From Steromphala cineraria (taxonomy: Eukaryota; Mollusca; Gastropoda; Trochida; Trochidae), in assembly GCA_916613615.1 (NCBI GenBank), contig OU744730.1, forward strand, positions 36,689,315 to 36,753,314: DNA of 64,000 nucleotides. Reading direction: 5' to 3'. The notes under the pieces were generated by a model. That model worked only from the letters and a program-made list of their open reading frames with translations, searched no databases and was not told the DNA's origin. Position numbers and translations under genes: made by a program. Below are positions 31,206 to 41,656 of the stretch, in pieces (within the stretch, counting starts at the first letter, position 1; the number at the start of each line of letters is the position of its first letter).

Positions 31206-31429
31206 TCCATATCAGCAGCCGAGAAGCCCCCATGTATATATATCTCATATATATTATGCCATTGTTTTATTAAATCTTTGAACTTACTCCATGCGTTGTT
31301 GTCTCTGCACAAAATAAAAATATATGTTAAATATGTTTAGATACTAAAATAATCATTAGCCATAAACTTGTGTGAATACCTGTGCAAATGGTTTTTCTTT
31401 GGTGTCTGATGCTTGTTGCTTCATTCTCA

Positions 31430-32912
31430 GTCATACTTTAGTCTAACTAAACTAAACAAACATATTGATGGGCTATCTTACAAAGACAACATAAGAAAGG
31501 TCATATCATGTGGTCTATCAGTCAACTTAATTTCAACACAAAACACACAGAACTTATATGAAATACCAAACATTTCAATAAGCAATAAGAGTTTTAACGG
31601 TATTCCCCATTTGTTTGTTAAAGCATCCCCATGCCTTTATAACATCTTTCCAAAAATCGTTTGTTCTTGGGGTACAAACTTTCTCAATGAGGGATGATTC
31701 AGTGTATTGATAAAAATCTCTATGCATTGGTGATAGATTAATATAGAAAAGTTTCTTTAATTTTGAGTTACTTTCAGAATCTAAGAGCCTTTTAACCCAA
31801 CTTGTTTTTTGCGAAATGATTGTATTTCTTATATCTGGAACTCTAATCCCACCCTCTTTGAAGCTTCTAGTTATTATTGTCCGTTTAATTTTATCAGGTT
31901 TACCTTTCCAAATGAAGCTAAATGCTAGCTTTTCGAGCTCTTTTAATATATTTTCACTTGGGTTTGGAAGTGTTGTAAAGATATGATTAAGTTTAGGTAG
32001 AATAAGACTTTTCAAAACTGTTGTTCTACAAAGTGGGGTAAGATCTCTTCCAAGCCACTAGTTCATCGTTGTCCTAATTTGTTTTAGTTTATCTTTATAG
32101 TTTCTCTCAACCATTTCTGCCAAGTTATGTGTGAAAGTTATGCCAAGGATAGTAAAATCTGTTTTAGACCAATCAAGTTTGTAATCTTTGCATATTGTCT
32201 TTTTTGAGTGCTTTAAGGAGCCTATCCAGATAACTTGGGGTTTTGCTTGTATTAATTTTAAGGCCTGAAAAGGAGGCGTATTCTGCTAATGTTCGTAATG
32301 TAGCTTGAAGGCATGCTTCGGTCCCATCTAGTGTTAAAGAGGTATCGTCTGCAAACTGAGTAATCAAATATTTACTGTCACCTATTTTGATTCCTTTAAT
32401 TTTTTTATTATTTCGAATCATAATGCTTAATATTTCAGCACAAAGAATAAATAAGTACGGCGAAAGTGGATCTCCTTGTCTGCATCCACGTGCGATTTCG
32501 AAGAAACCTGATGAAAAACCGTTAACGAGTACACTTGAATTGATATTTCTATAAAATGTACTTATCCAATTTTTAACTGTTTTGCCAAAGTTGAAAAAGA
32601 ACCTTTTGGATAAATGTCCAATCTACAGAGTCAAAAGCTTTTTCGAAATCTATAAGTAGTAGAAGACCTGGGATTTCCATGCACTCTGCATATTCCATAA
32701 TGTCATAGATCTGCCATGTACATTCCCAAATGTATCTATTTGACAGAAAACCTCGTTGGTCTTCATTTATTATTTTTGGAAGTACTTTTTTCATTTGATT
32801 GGCAATTGTGGCTGATGCTATCTTATACGATACAATTAAAAGACATATAGGTCTCCAGTTTTTTTAAAAACTGCTTTGGTTTATCTTTTTTTGGAATACA
32901 TGTTAAGACCCG
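31430..32912 (-). pseudogene. L1-like non-LTR reverse transcriptase, strongly decayed
   Basis: On the minus strand, from right to left: CIPKKDKPKQFLK, a GFLSNRYIWE segment, LLLLIDFEKAFDSVDW (catalytic Asp), QFADDTSLTLDG (FADD), then LPNPSENILKELEKLAFSFIWKGK and KEGGIRVPDI of the L1-type C-terminal domain. At least five frame breaks or stops separate these parts. It is cut at about 32912 by the Tc1-like fragment. It belongs to the same broad L1-like group as the intact-length element at 47291-53218, but it is much more diverged. Confidence 0.8.
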
Positions 32913-33350
32913 GCATAACCTACGACTATTAGGACCAACCTTGTTCGACTTGATGGAAGGTTGACTGGTGTCCGATACCGAGACGAAGTGTTGCAACCTG
33001 TTCTTTTTCCTTTCCGCCATAGAGTGGGTGTAAACTTTGAGTTTCAACATGACAATGCTCGACCCCACACGGCTCACGTCAGCAGGGATTTTCTCAAGCA
33101 GAACAACGTCAGAGTGTTGCCATGGCCGTCCAAGAGCCCAGACATTAATCCCATTGAACACCTCTAGGACGTTCTTGGACGTCGGGTGAGGGATCGTGAT
33201 GTTCTACCCCAGACACTTGATGCCATGTTCCAGGCTCACCAAGAAGAGTGGCACGCAGTTCCTCGGGCTGTCATCCGGAAGTTGATCCAAAGTGTTCCAC
33301 GACGATGTGAAGAAGTGATCAGGAAACAGGGAGGACACACCCGATACTGA
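32912..33350 (+). pseudogene. Tc1-type transposase fragment (C-terminal half)
   Basis: The + strand frame gives VRYRDEVLQPVLFPF, FQHDNARPHTAHV (second catalytic Asp), VLPWPSKSPDINPIEHL (third acidic motif), then an in-frame TAG where a Trp is expected, and RRVRDRDVLPQTLDA to a C-terminal GGHTRY and TGA at 33348-33350. The DNA-binding half is missing. Confidence 0.85.
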
Positions 33351-33464
33351 AATTTCACCTGTGGTGTACATACTAAATTAAATATACTTGATTTAAAAAC
33401 TCATGACAATAAAACAAATTTCACCATCAATACATGCGTTCCTTTATTCATTTCCATCAGTATA

Positions 33465-34183
33465 CAGTCGAACTTGTATTAGCGGTCACCTCTGTAGAGC
33501 GACCACCTGCCTATAGCGGCCACCCTTATGTCCTTCCGATCGATTTTACGTTATATTTTAACTCTGTAGAGCGCACCTGCCTATAGCGGCCAGCGGCCAC
33601 CCTAATTATGTCCCGAGCGAAGATACAACTTGTCTGTAGCGGCCATTTGCAATCATGTGACTGTCATGTGACCGGGAAATACGCTTGATCGCTCACGGCC
33701 TAACAGCCTTGTCAGTGGCAATCAGCGGGCGTGTGGTTGTAATTAATTAAGTGAAATGCCATCTCACTCGATAACACAATAGGGTGAGTATGCAAGCTTG
33801 TTTGACAACTCATGGGACAATTCTTTTGTGTCATTGGAGCGTGGCAATGTAAATCGTCTTGAGACTGGCCATGGAGCTCAAGGACACTATGAATGAGATG
33901 ACATTTTCACTCACTAAGCAATAAAAAATCAGTGACTATTTTACCAGTTAAGTTTGAAGATCTTACACAACTGTATGTTTTAATGTGTTGAATATTTACT
34001 CTTTTTAAAACAAGATGATTTTTTTAATGATGTATTTGAAATATGCTCTTATTTTAAATAAAAATATGGTATCAGAATATTTGTTAGTTATCTTTGAGTA
34101 GGAGATCACCCGAACCTCTCTAGAAAGGCCACCTCCATATAAAGGTCGTTCCCCTGGGTGGCCTTTATAGACAAGTTCGACTG
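33465..34183. mobile_element. pogo/Tigger-like MITE, 719 bp
   Basis: The inverted ends are CAGTCGAACTTGT (33465) and ACAAGTTCGACTG (ending 34183), flanked by TA at 33463-33464 and 34184-34185. Subterminal repeats of TATAGCGGCCACC type lie inside the left end. No gene is present. The CAGTCGAAC end is typical of pogo/Tigger-like elements. Confidence 0.8.
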
Positions 34184-34185
34184 TA

Positions 34186-35179
34186 CTTGGACAATGACAC
34201 TTCTCTATGGAAGTACGACAGCAGGCATTTCCTAGTCAACAAAACTGTTTACTTATCATTCATGTTACTGTAATATATGGAGAGCATGCTGCCTACAAGA
34301 TATAAAAACAAATTCAATATTAGCGGCAGGGGACATTGCCATGTTGGTGGCAAACATTTGTTGTGGTCTTCAAAGAAAGCTGGTCTGTGTAGATCCACTA
34401 CCTCAACACTCCACCTGCCCCCACAAACAAGTGAGGAACTTGCAAAACCCTGTGAGATACCAAAACTATCCCCTCAGAGGACACATACTCTCCTGGTCGT
34501 GTTTTTGGACCAGGTTCAAGGGTATCTTCAAAGGTTTCTCTGAAAATATTTAAAGGGACAGTCCTATCGAGATATTTTTTATGGAAACTTCATTGAGGAG
34601 GACTTTCCTGTTAGCAAATATAAATAATTATATGATTATTTTAAACTTAATTTCAAATATATTGCCCGGGTAGTAAGATTAACATTTCAGTTGTTCAAGA
34701 TCTAATAATTTGTGTAAAGTGTATCACTCATAAAAGAAAAACATTGTGAAATTGATCCAATACAATCGAAGCTATGAGCTGGGATTGCATTACTATGACA
34801 AAATGTCGTAACTGATAACTTTTAATGAATGATTTGTAAATCTGTTCCTTTTGTACCTCCTGTATCAATCAATTGTCTTTTTCTTCTTTTTTTTACTGAA
34901 TAAGCTTAATACAGCGCACTTGTTTTCTCGCAATACTAAAATATCATTTCAAGATGGCGGATGAGAACTGATAGATAGGTGTCTTTAGGATAAGATAACA
35001 AAATTTGCTGTGTGCCTTCTGGATATCAATGCCTAATGCCTATAGAGTTATCGCCCATATTCTGTGTTTTGAACTCTGTTCAAGTGTATCTTCAAATTGG
35101 AATTTTTCCTCAGAAACTAGTTTAGATAGAAAAACCAACTTGGTGGGGGATGTTGATAACTATGTCTTCTTGTTTGTAG
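34186..35179. other. Region before the WD40 exon; no certain gene
   Basis: An open stretch with non-repetitive composition lies at about 34322-34545, preceded by an AG and followed by GGTATC, so an internal exon is possible. No domain is recognised in any of its frames. The rest is A+T-rich and probably intronic to the gene whose last exon is at 35180. Confidence 0.3.
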
Positions 35180-35271
35180 ATGCAGTGACGAGTATAGATG
35201 TTGGAGAGGACGGCTGTCTGGTGTCTGGTGGACAAGACAAAACAGTCACAGTGTGGCACTGTCAATCCTAG
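35180..35271 (+). CDS. Terminal exon of a host WD40-repeat gene
   Basis: A polypyrimidine-rich acceptor ends in TTGTTTGTAG at 35170-35179. The exon then completes a split codon and reads AVTSIDVGEDGCLVSGGQDKTVTVWHCQS before TAG at 35269-35271. This is one WD40 blade: the DGCLVSGGQDKTVTVW pattern ends in the usual Trp two residues from the strand end. It is the only piece of the window that looks like normal host coding sequence. The gene is not identified, and its upstream exons are outside or not recognised. Confidence 0.6.
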
Positions 35272-35960
35272 ACTACATCATTAACAGTTTCACCCTGATG
35301 GGTGACAACACAAGTCAACACAATGCTCAACTGTAGATCCAAAACCTCAAAGAACTTTTTAGATAATATCTTTAGCAGCCCCGACCCTGTCAAGGTTGCT
35401 ATTTTTTGTGTGAAATTTTCACAGCTATTTTCCCATTAAGCTTTTCACACTCCATATGCATATAATACTGTTAATACCTTAGGGGGATTTATTTTTCCTT
35501 GTTAAAATTCAAGTCAAAGGTCAAGGTCAAGAAAGAGAACTATGTAATTTTAAAAAGTTTTCCAGTACAATCCAGCAACGGTCACGGTCATGACTTATGG
35601 GGTAAGCATGGTTTAGCTAGTATGCTTTATTTCAACTATTAAAATTTAAATCATTACATGTTTGATATTTTAAATGAGAAGTGTTCATTGATTGTGTGAC
35701 CTTGAATGACAAAGAACAAGGTCACAAGATATGGGTTATATTGCCATATACACCCATAACTTTATCCCATTATGCTTTTCATTAACATATCTTACAAAAG
35801 TTTTTGTGATATGAAGCTCGAATTTGGTTTTAATCATCTTTCAAGAAGGGCAAAATTTGGGAATGGTTTACCGTCAAGGCCACTGCAAGGTCACGACTAA
35901 AAAGGGTTATGTAATGCATTTTCCTTAGAATAATAGTTCATGGTCTCCATCACGATTATG
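35272..35960 (+). other. Probable 3' UTR and flank of the WD40 gene
   Basis: No coding region. Phrases such as AAGGTCAAGGTCA and CAAGGTCAC with CCCATTA(A/T)GCTTTTCA occur twice (about 35430 and 35770), suggesting an old duplicated repeat of a non-coding family. Confidence 0.35.
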
Positions 35961-38577
35961 TTAGTTTTAAAACACTCGAACTCGGTTATGCTTGGGTTTT
36001 CAAAACCTGAGGAAAAAAAGCTGAGTGGAAAGTAAGACCGAAAGCGAAGTGAAGGTGTTATTTAGTAACGGTTTGGACAAAGGTGGTTTTGGTATGGACA
36101 AGTTCTATCAATCTCAACTCCACAAAGTTATATTTAGATATGGTAAGATTTCTCACTTGCTAGTGTTCTTGGTACCACAAGCTTCTCACTATATTTACAG
36201 CTTGGAAACAGCATTGTACTTATAATGATCAACACAGAAAAATCTTGCCCAGGGGGTCAGGAAAAAGCGATGAAATGATATATGTGATGTGGACAAGTAC
36301 CAGAACCTCTGATATGAATCCGATCCAATGGATTCCAATCGTTTTGTACCAGTTATGGCAATAGAAAGACCAAAGGTTCCAATTTATGAAACTTCAACTG
36401 GTTCTTCACAAAAAACATCAGCACAAGTGTGCACACGTGCATCTAGCAAAACATCAAATATGACCCAAAAACCTCTCGATGAAAGAGACCTCAACTCCAT
36501 AATACAGAACTAATATGTCAAATGAAGTTTCATCCTCCTCACAGTTTCGTACATGTGAATCTAACTAAAAGAAGATGTTCAAAAATCTTCTGAGGTCTTT
36601 TTCAGATCCTGTAAAGGTCACCCTAAAATAATGATGATCTTATGTCATATGAGGGACGTGCTATTGTTGGAAAATTCTTGATATTGATGAAGATAGTGAT
36701 CATTAGTGGAGTGTATGACAATAATTAAAAATGAGCCAAGTTGCCACTGATTTGTTTCATCTTTTAAATGCCATGTTCTGTTCACATTTAAGGTTCATAT
36801 TTACAAGATTGTATAACATCACAGCAAAACAATACACCTAGAATGACAGTAGTTTGTTTGAATATACACATGGTTGTCATATGTTTACGTCTTCTATGAT
36901 AATGAGATCTCGATAATTCATTTGTCATTTAGATATTTTTGTATTTCAACTTATGTTTAGCAATAAATGATGAATTCTAAAAATGGGAGTCAAGGTTTAA
37001 GAGGGATTTTCATTCTTTGGCGTTACCATTAATCATACTAATATGATTGAAACAATGAATTTATCTTATGATATTTACAAATATATCCATGCCCATGCCT
37101 TTTGTCAAAAGTGATAAACTGAATATTACTCACTATCTTCGAGTAGTAAATATTTTTTGCAAAATAATCAAAATGGCAATATGTTCAATAAAATAATCTT
37201 TCATTAAATTCATTATTTCAAAACTTCATATGTATTTCCTTACCGTTATTGTCAATGTCAGTGCCGTTACTAGAAATGTCCATACCAAAACCAGACATTA
37301 AAGATGCTGTATCATACTTGCAATATTTTTAAAAGTATTTTTAGAAAAATTTAGTGACCAACTTTGAGAAAATCGGACCAAAATTCATTAAATAGGAGAT
37401 AATTTACCAAAAAAATACCGAAACGGCAGTCGACATGAGGGCGAATCAAGTGTGGCCATTTCACAACTTCCGGTTTCTAAATGTACGCTTGAAAACTGTC
37501 TTTGTCGCACTCAACTAGATTTTATTTTATTTTTCTCTGAATTAGGTATTCAACACTGTCAAAGTTGATACCCATCGAACGCAATAACGGTAGTTGAGAC
37601 ACGGTGTAAATCCTACAAGCATAATGATTACGTCACCGAAAGCGGGTTCGTTAAATGACATGCCCTTTCTACGAGGGGTACTGTGCTTTGAGCGTCTAAA
37701 TAAGTATGTTATTGTTGATTTAATCAATCAAAGTAAGATATCAAAATTTCGACTAAAGATTTTTCTACAAAGTGATGTATTTCATTTCTCAATAGCTAAG
37801 TTTCATCCTGAACCGCTTGCAAGTATGATACAGCATCTTTAAACTTGGCAAATATATTTTGTATTTTTAGAATTTATTAAGGAGATTTATTTGTGCAATC
37901 ACAAAAAAAGGGAAATATAAGCTGAATGGTTTTCAGTGATATTTTCTTTTTAAAGTTGTACTTTTAAAAAGTATGTCCTTACCGTTACCGTCAATGTCAG
38001 TATCCTTACTAGACATGTTCATAACGATACCACCGACTAATTGGTAATTCAACCAAATATGAACCTTTGTTAACCAAACTTAAAGTAATTACTAATTACT
38101 GTTGTATCTAAATGAGAAATAAGCCATAAACACACAATTGCTTCTGGTATGCTTATTTTGTTGTTTGAAGGAACATTTTGAGCTTAATTTTGTAAAAGGA
38201 AAAATTTAAAATCTTAAATTTAACTTTTTGCTTTTACAATAACTAAATTTCTCTCAGGGTATGCTTACACTATATCAGAATAACAACTTACATGCATTAA
38301 AAATCATTTTGAAATGTCAATAATGACACAAGAAACATTTATAATTATGGTAACGGTAAGGACACATTTACCAAAAGTTCACTAATTAACAGGTATTTGT
38401 TAATTAAGTTTTGATTATTAAGGTTGCAAACTTTGATTCTGTTATTGTTGACATTTCCTGTCCATGTTCAAATACGAAAAATACTCTTTTACAGAATTAT
38501 CATTTTTTATATTCAGAACAACAAAACGAGACATATTTTGAAATCGACCCAACCGAGTTCGAGTGTTTTAACTAAGA
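35961..38577. mobile_element. Inverted-repeat element, about 2.6 kb
   Basis: TTAGTT-TT-AAAACACTCG...CTCGGTT at 35961-35987 is matched in inverse orientation at 38551-38576, about 25 bp with a 2-base gap. Inside are two copies of a TTACCGTTAYYGTCAATGTCAG phrase (about 37240 and 37980) and a nested MITE. No transposase is recognised, so the class is unknown. Confidence 0.5.
37301..37839. mobile_element. Nested TA-flanked MITE, 539 bp
   Basis: The inverted ends AAGATGCTGTATCATACTTG (37301) and the complement ending at 37839 are exact over more than 20 bp, with TA at 37299-37300 and 37840-37841. Short frames inside show no domain. Confidence 0.75.
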
Positions 38578-39339
38578 TACTGTTATTAAACATCTATTAA
38601 CAACCCGCAATCATTTGTCCATATTGTAGTATTTGTAATCATATTTTTAGACTGATCATACAAAAATTGAGAAAAAAAACAACAAATATCAAGGATTTAT
38701 GTTTGTCGGTTTGTTTAAAAAAAATTATTATTGGATTACATTACTTTATACTGTCGCTTTAATTCTGAATAAAAAACTATTAAAATGAGTATCCTTCAAA
38801 ATAAGCAGTGTGTTCTTCGAGGTGTAAGGTTTTACAAATGGCAATCGACAAGTCATGTGGTTGATACCGTATTTGGTTCCTTTAAATTTATCACAAGTAA
38901 AAAGGTGTAACACTGCTAATGTAGCAGCTGTACATTTTGTAAATAGTTTTATATTTATCATTGCATTTTACATAATTATTTCACGCTTCAGTGAGTTTTC
39001 TGGTTGGGCCTAGTGTCCAAGCAGGTTAGGTTATTACATTTCATTTCAAGGGTGGACAGCTTTTTAAAAGTAATTATAAATTGCTTAAATAATCCGAGAC
39101 GTCGCACTGCGCATTGATACATAATGCGAACAAGGCGACACCTATAACACACTCGACTGATGATTTGATACCTCAACTATCTTTTAATTTTCTCTTTTTT
39201 TTGCGTAGTTGTAAGAGGCAATTTTCTCAAGTGTGAAAACAAAATACAGTGATAAAAGTTTATCCTTAGTAATTATTTATGAAGTTCTGAATGTGATAAA
39301 CGTAAGTTCAGGATTCCGAGCGACGGGATCCTTTCAAAC
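38578..39339. other. A+T-rich stretch without recognisable genes
   Basis: No coding region or repeat structure that I can support on either strand. Confidence 0.4.
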
Positions 39340-39387
39340 GACGTCACCATGGAAATGACGTCATGATCGTTGAAGGCTATGACGTCA
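39340..39387. promoter_or_regulatory. Cluster of three CRE/ATF-like sites
   Basis: GACGTCA at 39340-39346 and palindromic TGACGTCA at 39356-39363 and 39380-39387 lie within 48 bp, 16 and 24 bp apart. TGACGTCA is the consensus bound by CREB/ATF bZIP factors in animals. No gene start is recognised close by, so promoter activity is inference. Confidence 0.4.
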
Positions 39388-39874
39388 TAAGGGCGAAGTG
39401 TCACAGGCGATGTTCTCGGAGTTTTGTTTTGCAGTTTCTTTACTACGATAACACTTGTTTCTCACTATATTATTCTTCAATATCATATTAAAAAGTTAGT
39501 TTGTTACCAATGCATTGAGATACGTCATGGTTCGAATCTGAATGAAACTAGTTACTACAAAGGAAAAACTCAAAATAAGGGAAATAGTTCTGGTTGCCCC
39601 TCCACTATTTAACCTCTAACATTATGCAGTTATTCGATTGTAGAAAAATATATGGTGTTCACTGATTTGTTATTTGTCACCGTCGGAAATAATAGTCGGT
39701 GTATGCTATATATGTTGTAGATTTGGCAAACATCAGACCATCAGATAGTCACTTAAAGAGACACAGAGTATGTTGATAGGATCACATATGTCAAATTTTG
39801 AAATCGGTGTTAATACATCGGGAACCACTAACTGTTACTGAAAATAGCAAGGTAAAGGTCAATCAGTAATAATT

Positions 39875-40340
39875 AATAATAATTAGGGTATTTATATAGC
39901 GCACATATCCACACCGAATGCATGCTCAAGGCGCTCCCTGAATTATTACCCTGGTCTAACCCAAGCTGCCGATTAAGCGCTTGATGGGTCCCCTCCAACA
40001 CTACTTTCACCAGGTACCAATTTCCTGCTGGGTGAACAGAGGCACATTTTGAATAAAGTCTCTTGCCTAAGGCGACACCACAAGTTATTCAACTCGTGTC
40101 TCAGTGTGGGGCAGGGAATTACCCTTCAAACTCTCAGTTCATTCAGCAATGAATCGGGTAACCCACCCATCCGGCGAGCCACGCCAGATGTTGCTGAACT
40201 ACACTGATAGCGGTCAACTGAGCTTCGCACAGGACCACGTGCCACCACAGTACATTAGAGCATAAATACGGCCATTCAAAGTCGGGATTTTGATCGAAAA
40301 TGGGACAATGTGGCTCGAGTGGCACGTGCAAATTTGCCAA
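39875..40340. repeat. SINE-like dispersed repeat
   Basis: The sequence TTTATATAGCGCACATATCCAC, ATGCTCAAGGCGCTC and GTCTCTTGCCTAAGGCGACAC follows a layout I know from SINE-type repeats of marine invertebrates, where TATAGCGC, CTCAAGGCGCT and TTGCCCAAGG blocks recur. Boundaries and head are uncertain, and I could not see a convincing tRNA-derived promoter. Confidence 0.5.
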
Positions 40341-41656
40341 AAGTTATTTTGAAACCTTGTCATAAACTGACAGGAAGATATATTCTATTCGATAGTGTTT
40401 ATTAGGTATTGTAACTAATAGGTAGATTAATTGGATGCATAATTTGGAATATTAAACATATTTGAGATGTTTTCTTGATTTTTCCATAAAATCAAGCATT
40501 TTTGAGATATTTAGATATATATTAGATATTTTGTAACTTATCAAAACCAAAAAAAAATTTAAGAAAGAGATTCTGTGTCACTTTAAACAGACATGTAAAG
40601 CCAATTGGTGCCATTTTAACAAGACAGTCATATTGAAATGAAGCTGTATTGTGTCATTTGATAGAGTTTTGAAATATACCATACCAAATGTTTATACAAT
40701 AATAATTGGCTTGAATTAACCATTATGACTGTTGGGTATTTAAACTATTGGAATATCAAAAGTTTTTGTGTTTGTTTTTGTTTTAATATTGTAGGTGACA
40801 TCACACATATTTATTAAAAGCCGTATTCCATTTTGGAAAATTCAAAGTTTATCGAATTCATATTCCCTTTTTATCCCCCCCGCATATAATGCGGGAGGAT
40901 ATAGTTTTTTTGCTCCGTCTGTCTGTCCATCTATTTGTCTGTCTGTGATCACATTGTTTCCAGAGCAGAATTTGAAAAACGTTACAGCTAGGTCAATAAA
41001 ACATGGTATGTTGACTAATCATCACATGTAGTTGTGCCTTTCCCATTTTCGTTTTTTTCAACATTCTGGAATTTTTCATCTTTCTGATTTCCATGGAAAC
41101 GTATCTTAGAAATGTGTTTCCGGAGCAGAACTCAAAAACGGTTTGGCCTAGCTCAATGAAATTAGTATATTGTCCAATCATGACATGTAGTTGTGCCTTT
41201 TGGGATTTTCAACTTTCTGCAATTTGTTATTTTTCCGGTTTCCTTGGAAACACAATTTAGAAATGTGTTTATGAATCCCGAAAGTGGCCATAGACCATTT
41301 AAGTTCACTTTTAAGCATGGTATTGCGAACATCTATTTAAACTTATTACATTTGTAATCATTACAAAATTGTTATTATCAAGGAAAAGTGATCATTAATT
41401 GTTCACTTTCAAGATCATCAAAAAGAGTTTAGTCAACCCCTTTATTGTCCCCCGCCACAAACTGGGAGGGGGTTATAGCTTTGGGCTCTTTGCGCGTACA
41501 TGTATGCATGCGTCTGTCTGTCAGAATTAAAAAAAACTATTTTAGAGAGGTTAATTAACTTTGCTGTGTCTTCAGTGTATCAATAGCTTGATAGAGTTCG
41601 AAAATTAGAACCACGCAATTATTTTGTACAGAGTTTCTGCCCTTGTTCCATATTTT
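40341..41656. repeat. Non-coding repeats with GCGGGAGG/TCTG starts
   Basis: CCCCGCATATAATGCGGGAGGATATAG followed by CTGTCTGTCC (from about 40877), and CCCCCGCCACAAACTGGGAGGGGGTTATAG followed by GTCTGTCTGTC (from about 41449), share one design: an inverted GC-rich start, a TATAGC-type phrase, then a TCTG microsatellite. The tail GGAGCAGAA...AAACG..TTGG...TCAAT is duplicated at about 40958 and 41122. No gene is seen. Confidence 0.5.

Larger units (their letters stand above)
26205..31325 (+). mobile_element. DIRS/Ngaro-type tyrosine-recombinase retrotransposon
   Basis: It contains gag-like (26907-28162), RT-RNase H (28301-29797) and tyrosine recombinase (29764-30780) genes in that order on one strand. 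There is no DDE integrase and no LTR. Near both ends an inverted match is seen: ATATATTTTTGTTTGTGCAGAGA around 26212-26240 against the complement of TCTCTGCACAAAATAAAAATATAT around 31298-31322. Inverted ends suggest DIRS-like organisation, whereas the lack of a methyltransferase domain after RNase H suggests Ngaro. The exact limits are uncertain. Confidence 0.75.

Noticed and set aside
36025..36513. Two short frames inside the 2.6-kb inverted-repeat element
   Set aside because: No domain, no similarity to a transposase that I recognise; they could be remnants but cannot be supported.
39531..39545. GGTTCGAATC resembling a tRNA B box
   Set aside because: No convincing A box at the right distance and no cloverleaf could be drawn, so no tRNA or tRNA-derived head is called.
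39424..39612. 62-codon frame after the CRE cluster, preceded by TTTTGTTTTGCAG
   Set aside because: The acceptor-like sequence is suggestive, but the peptide shows no domain and no partner exon was found.
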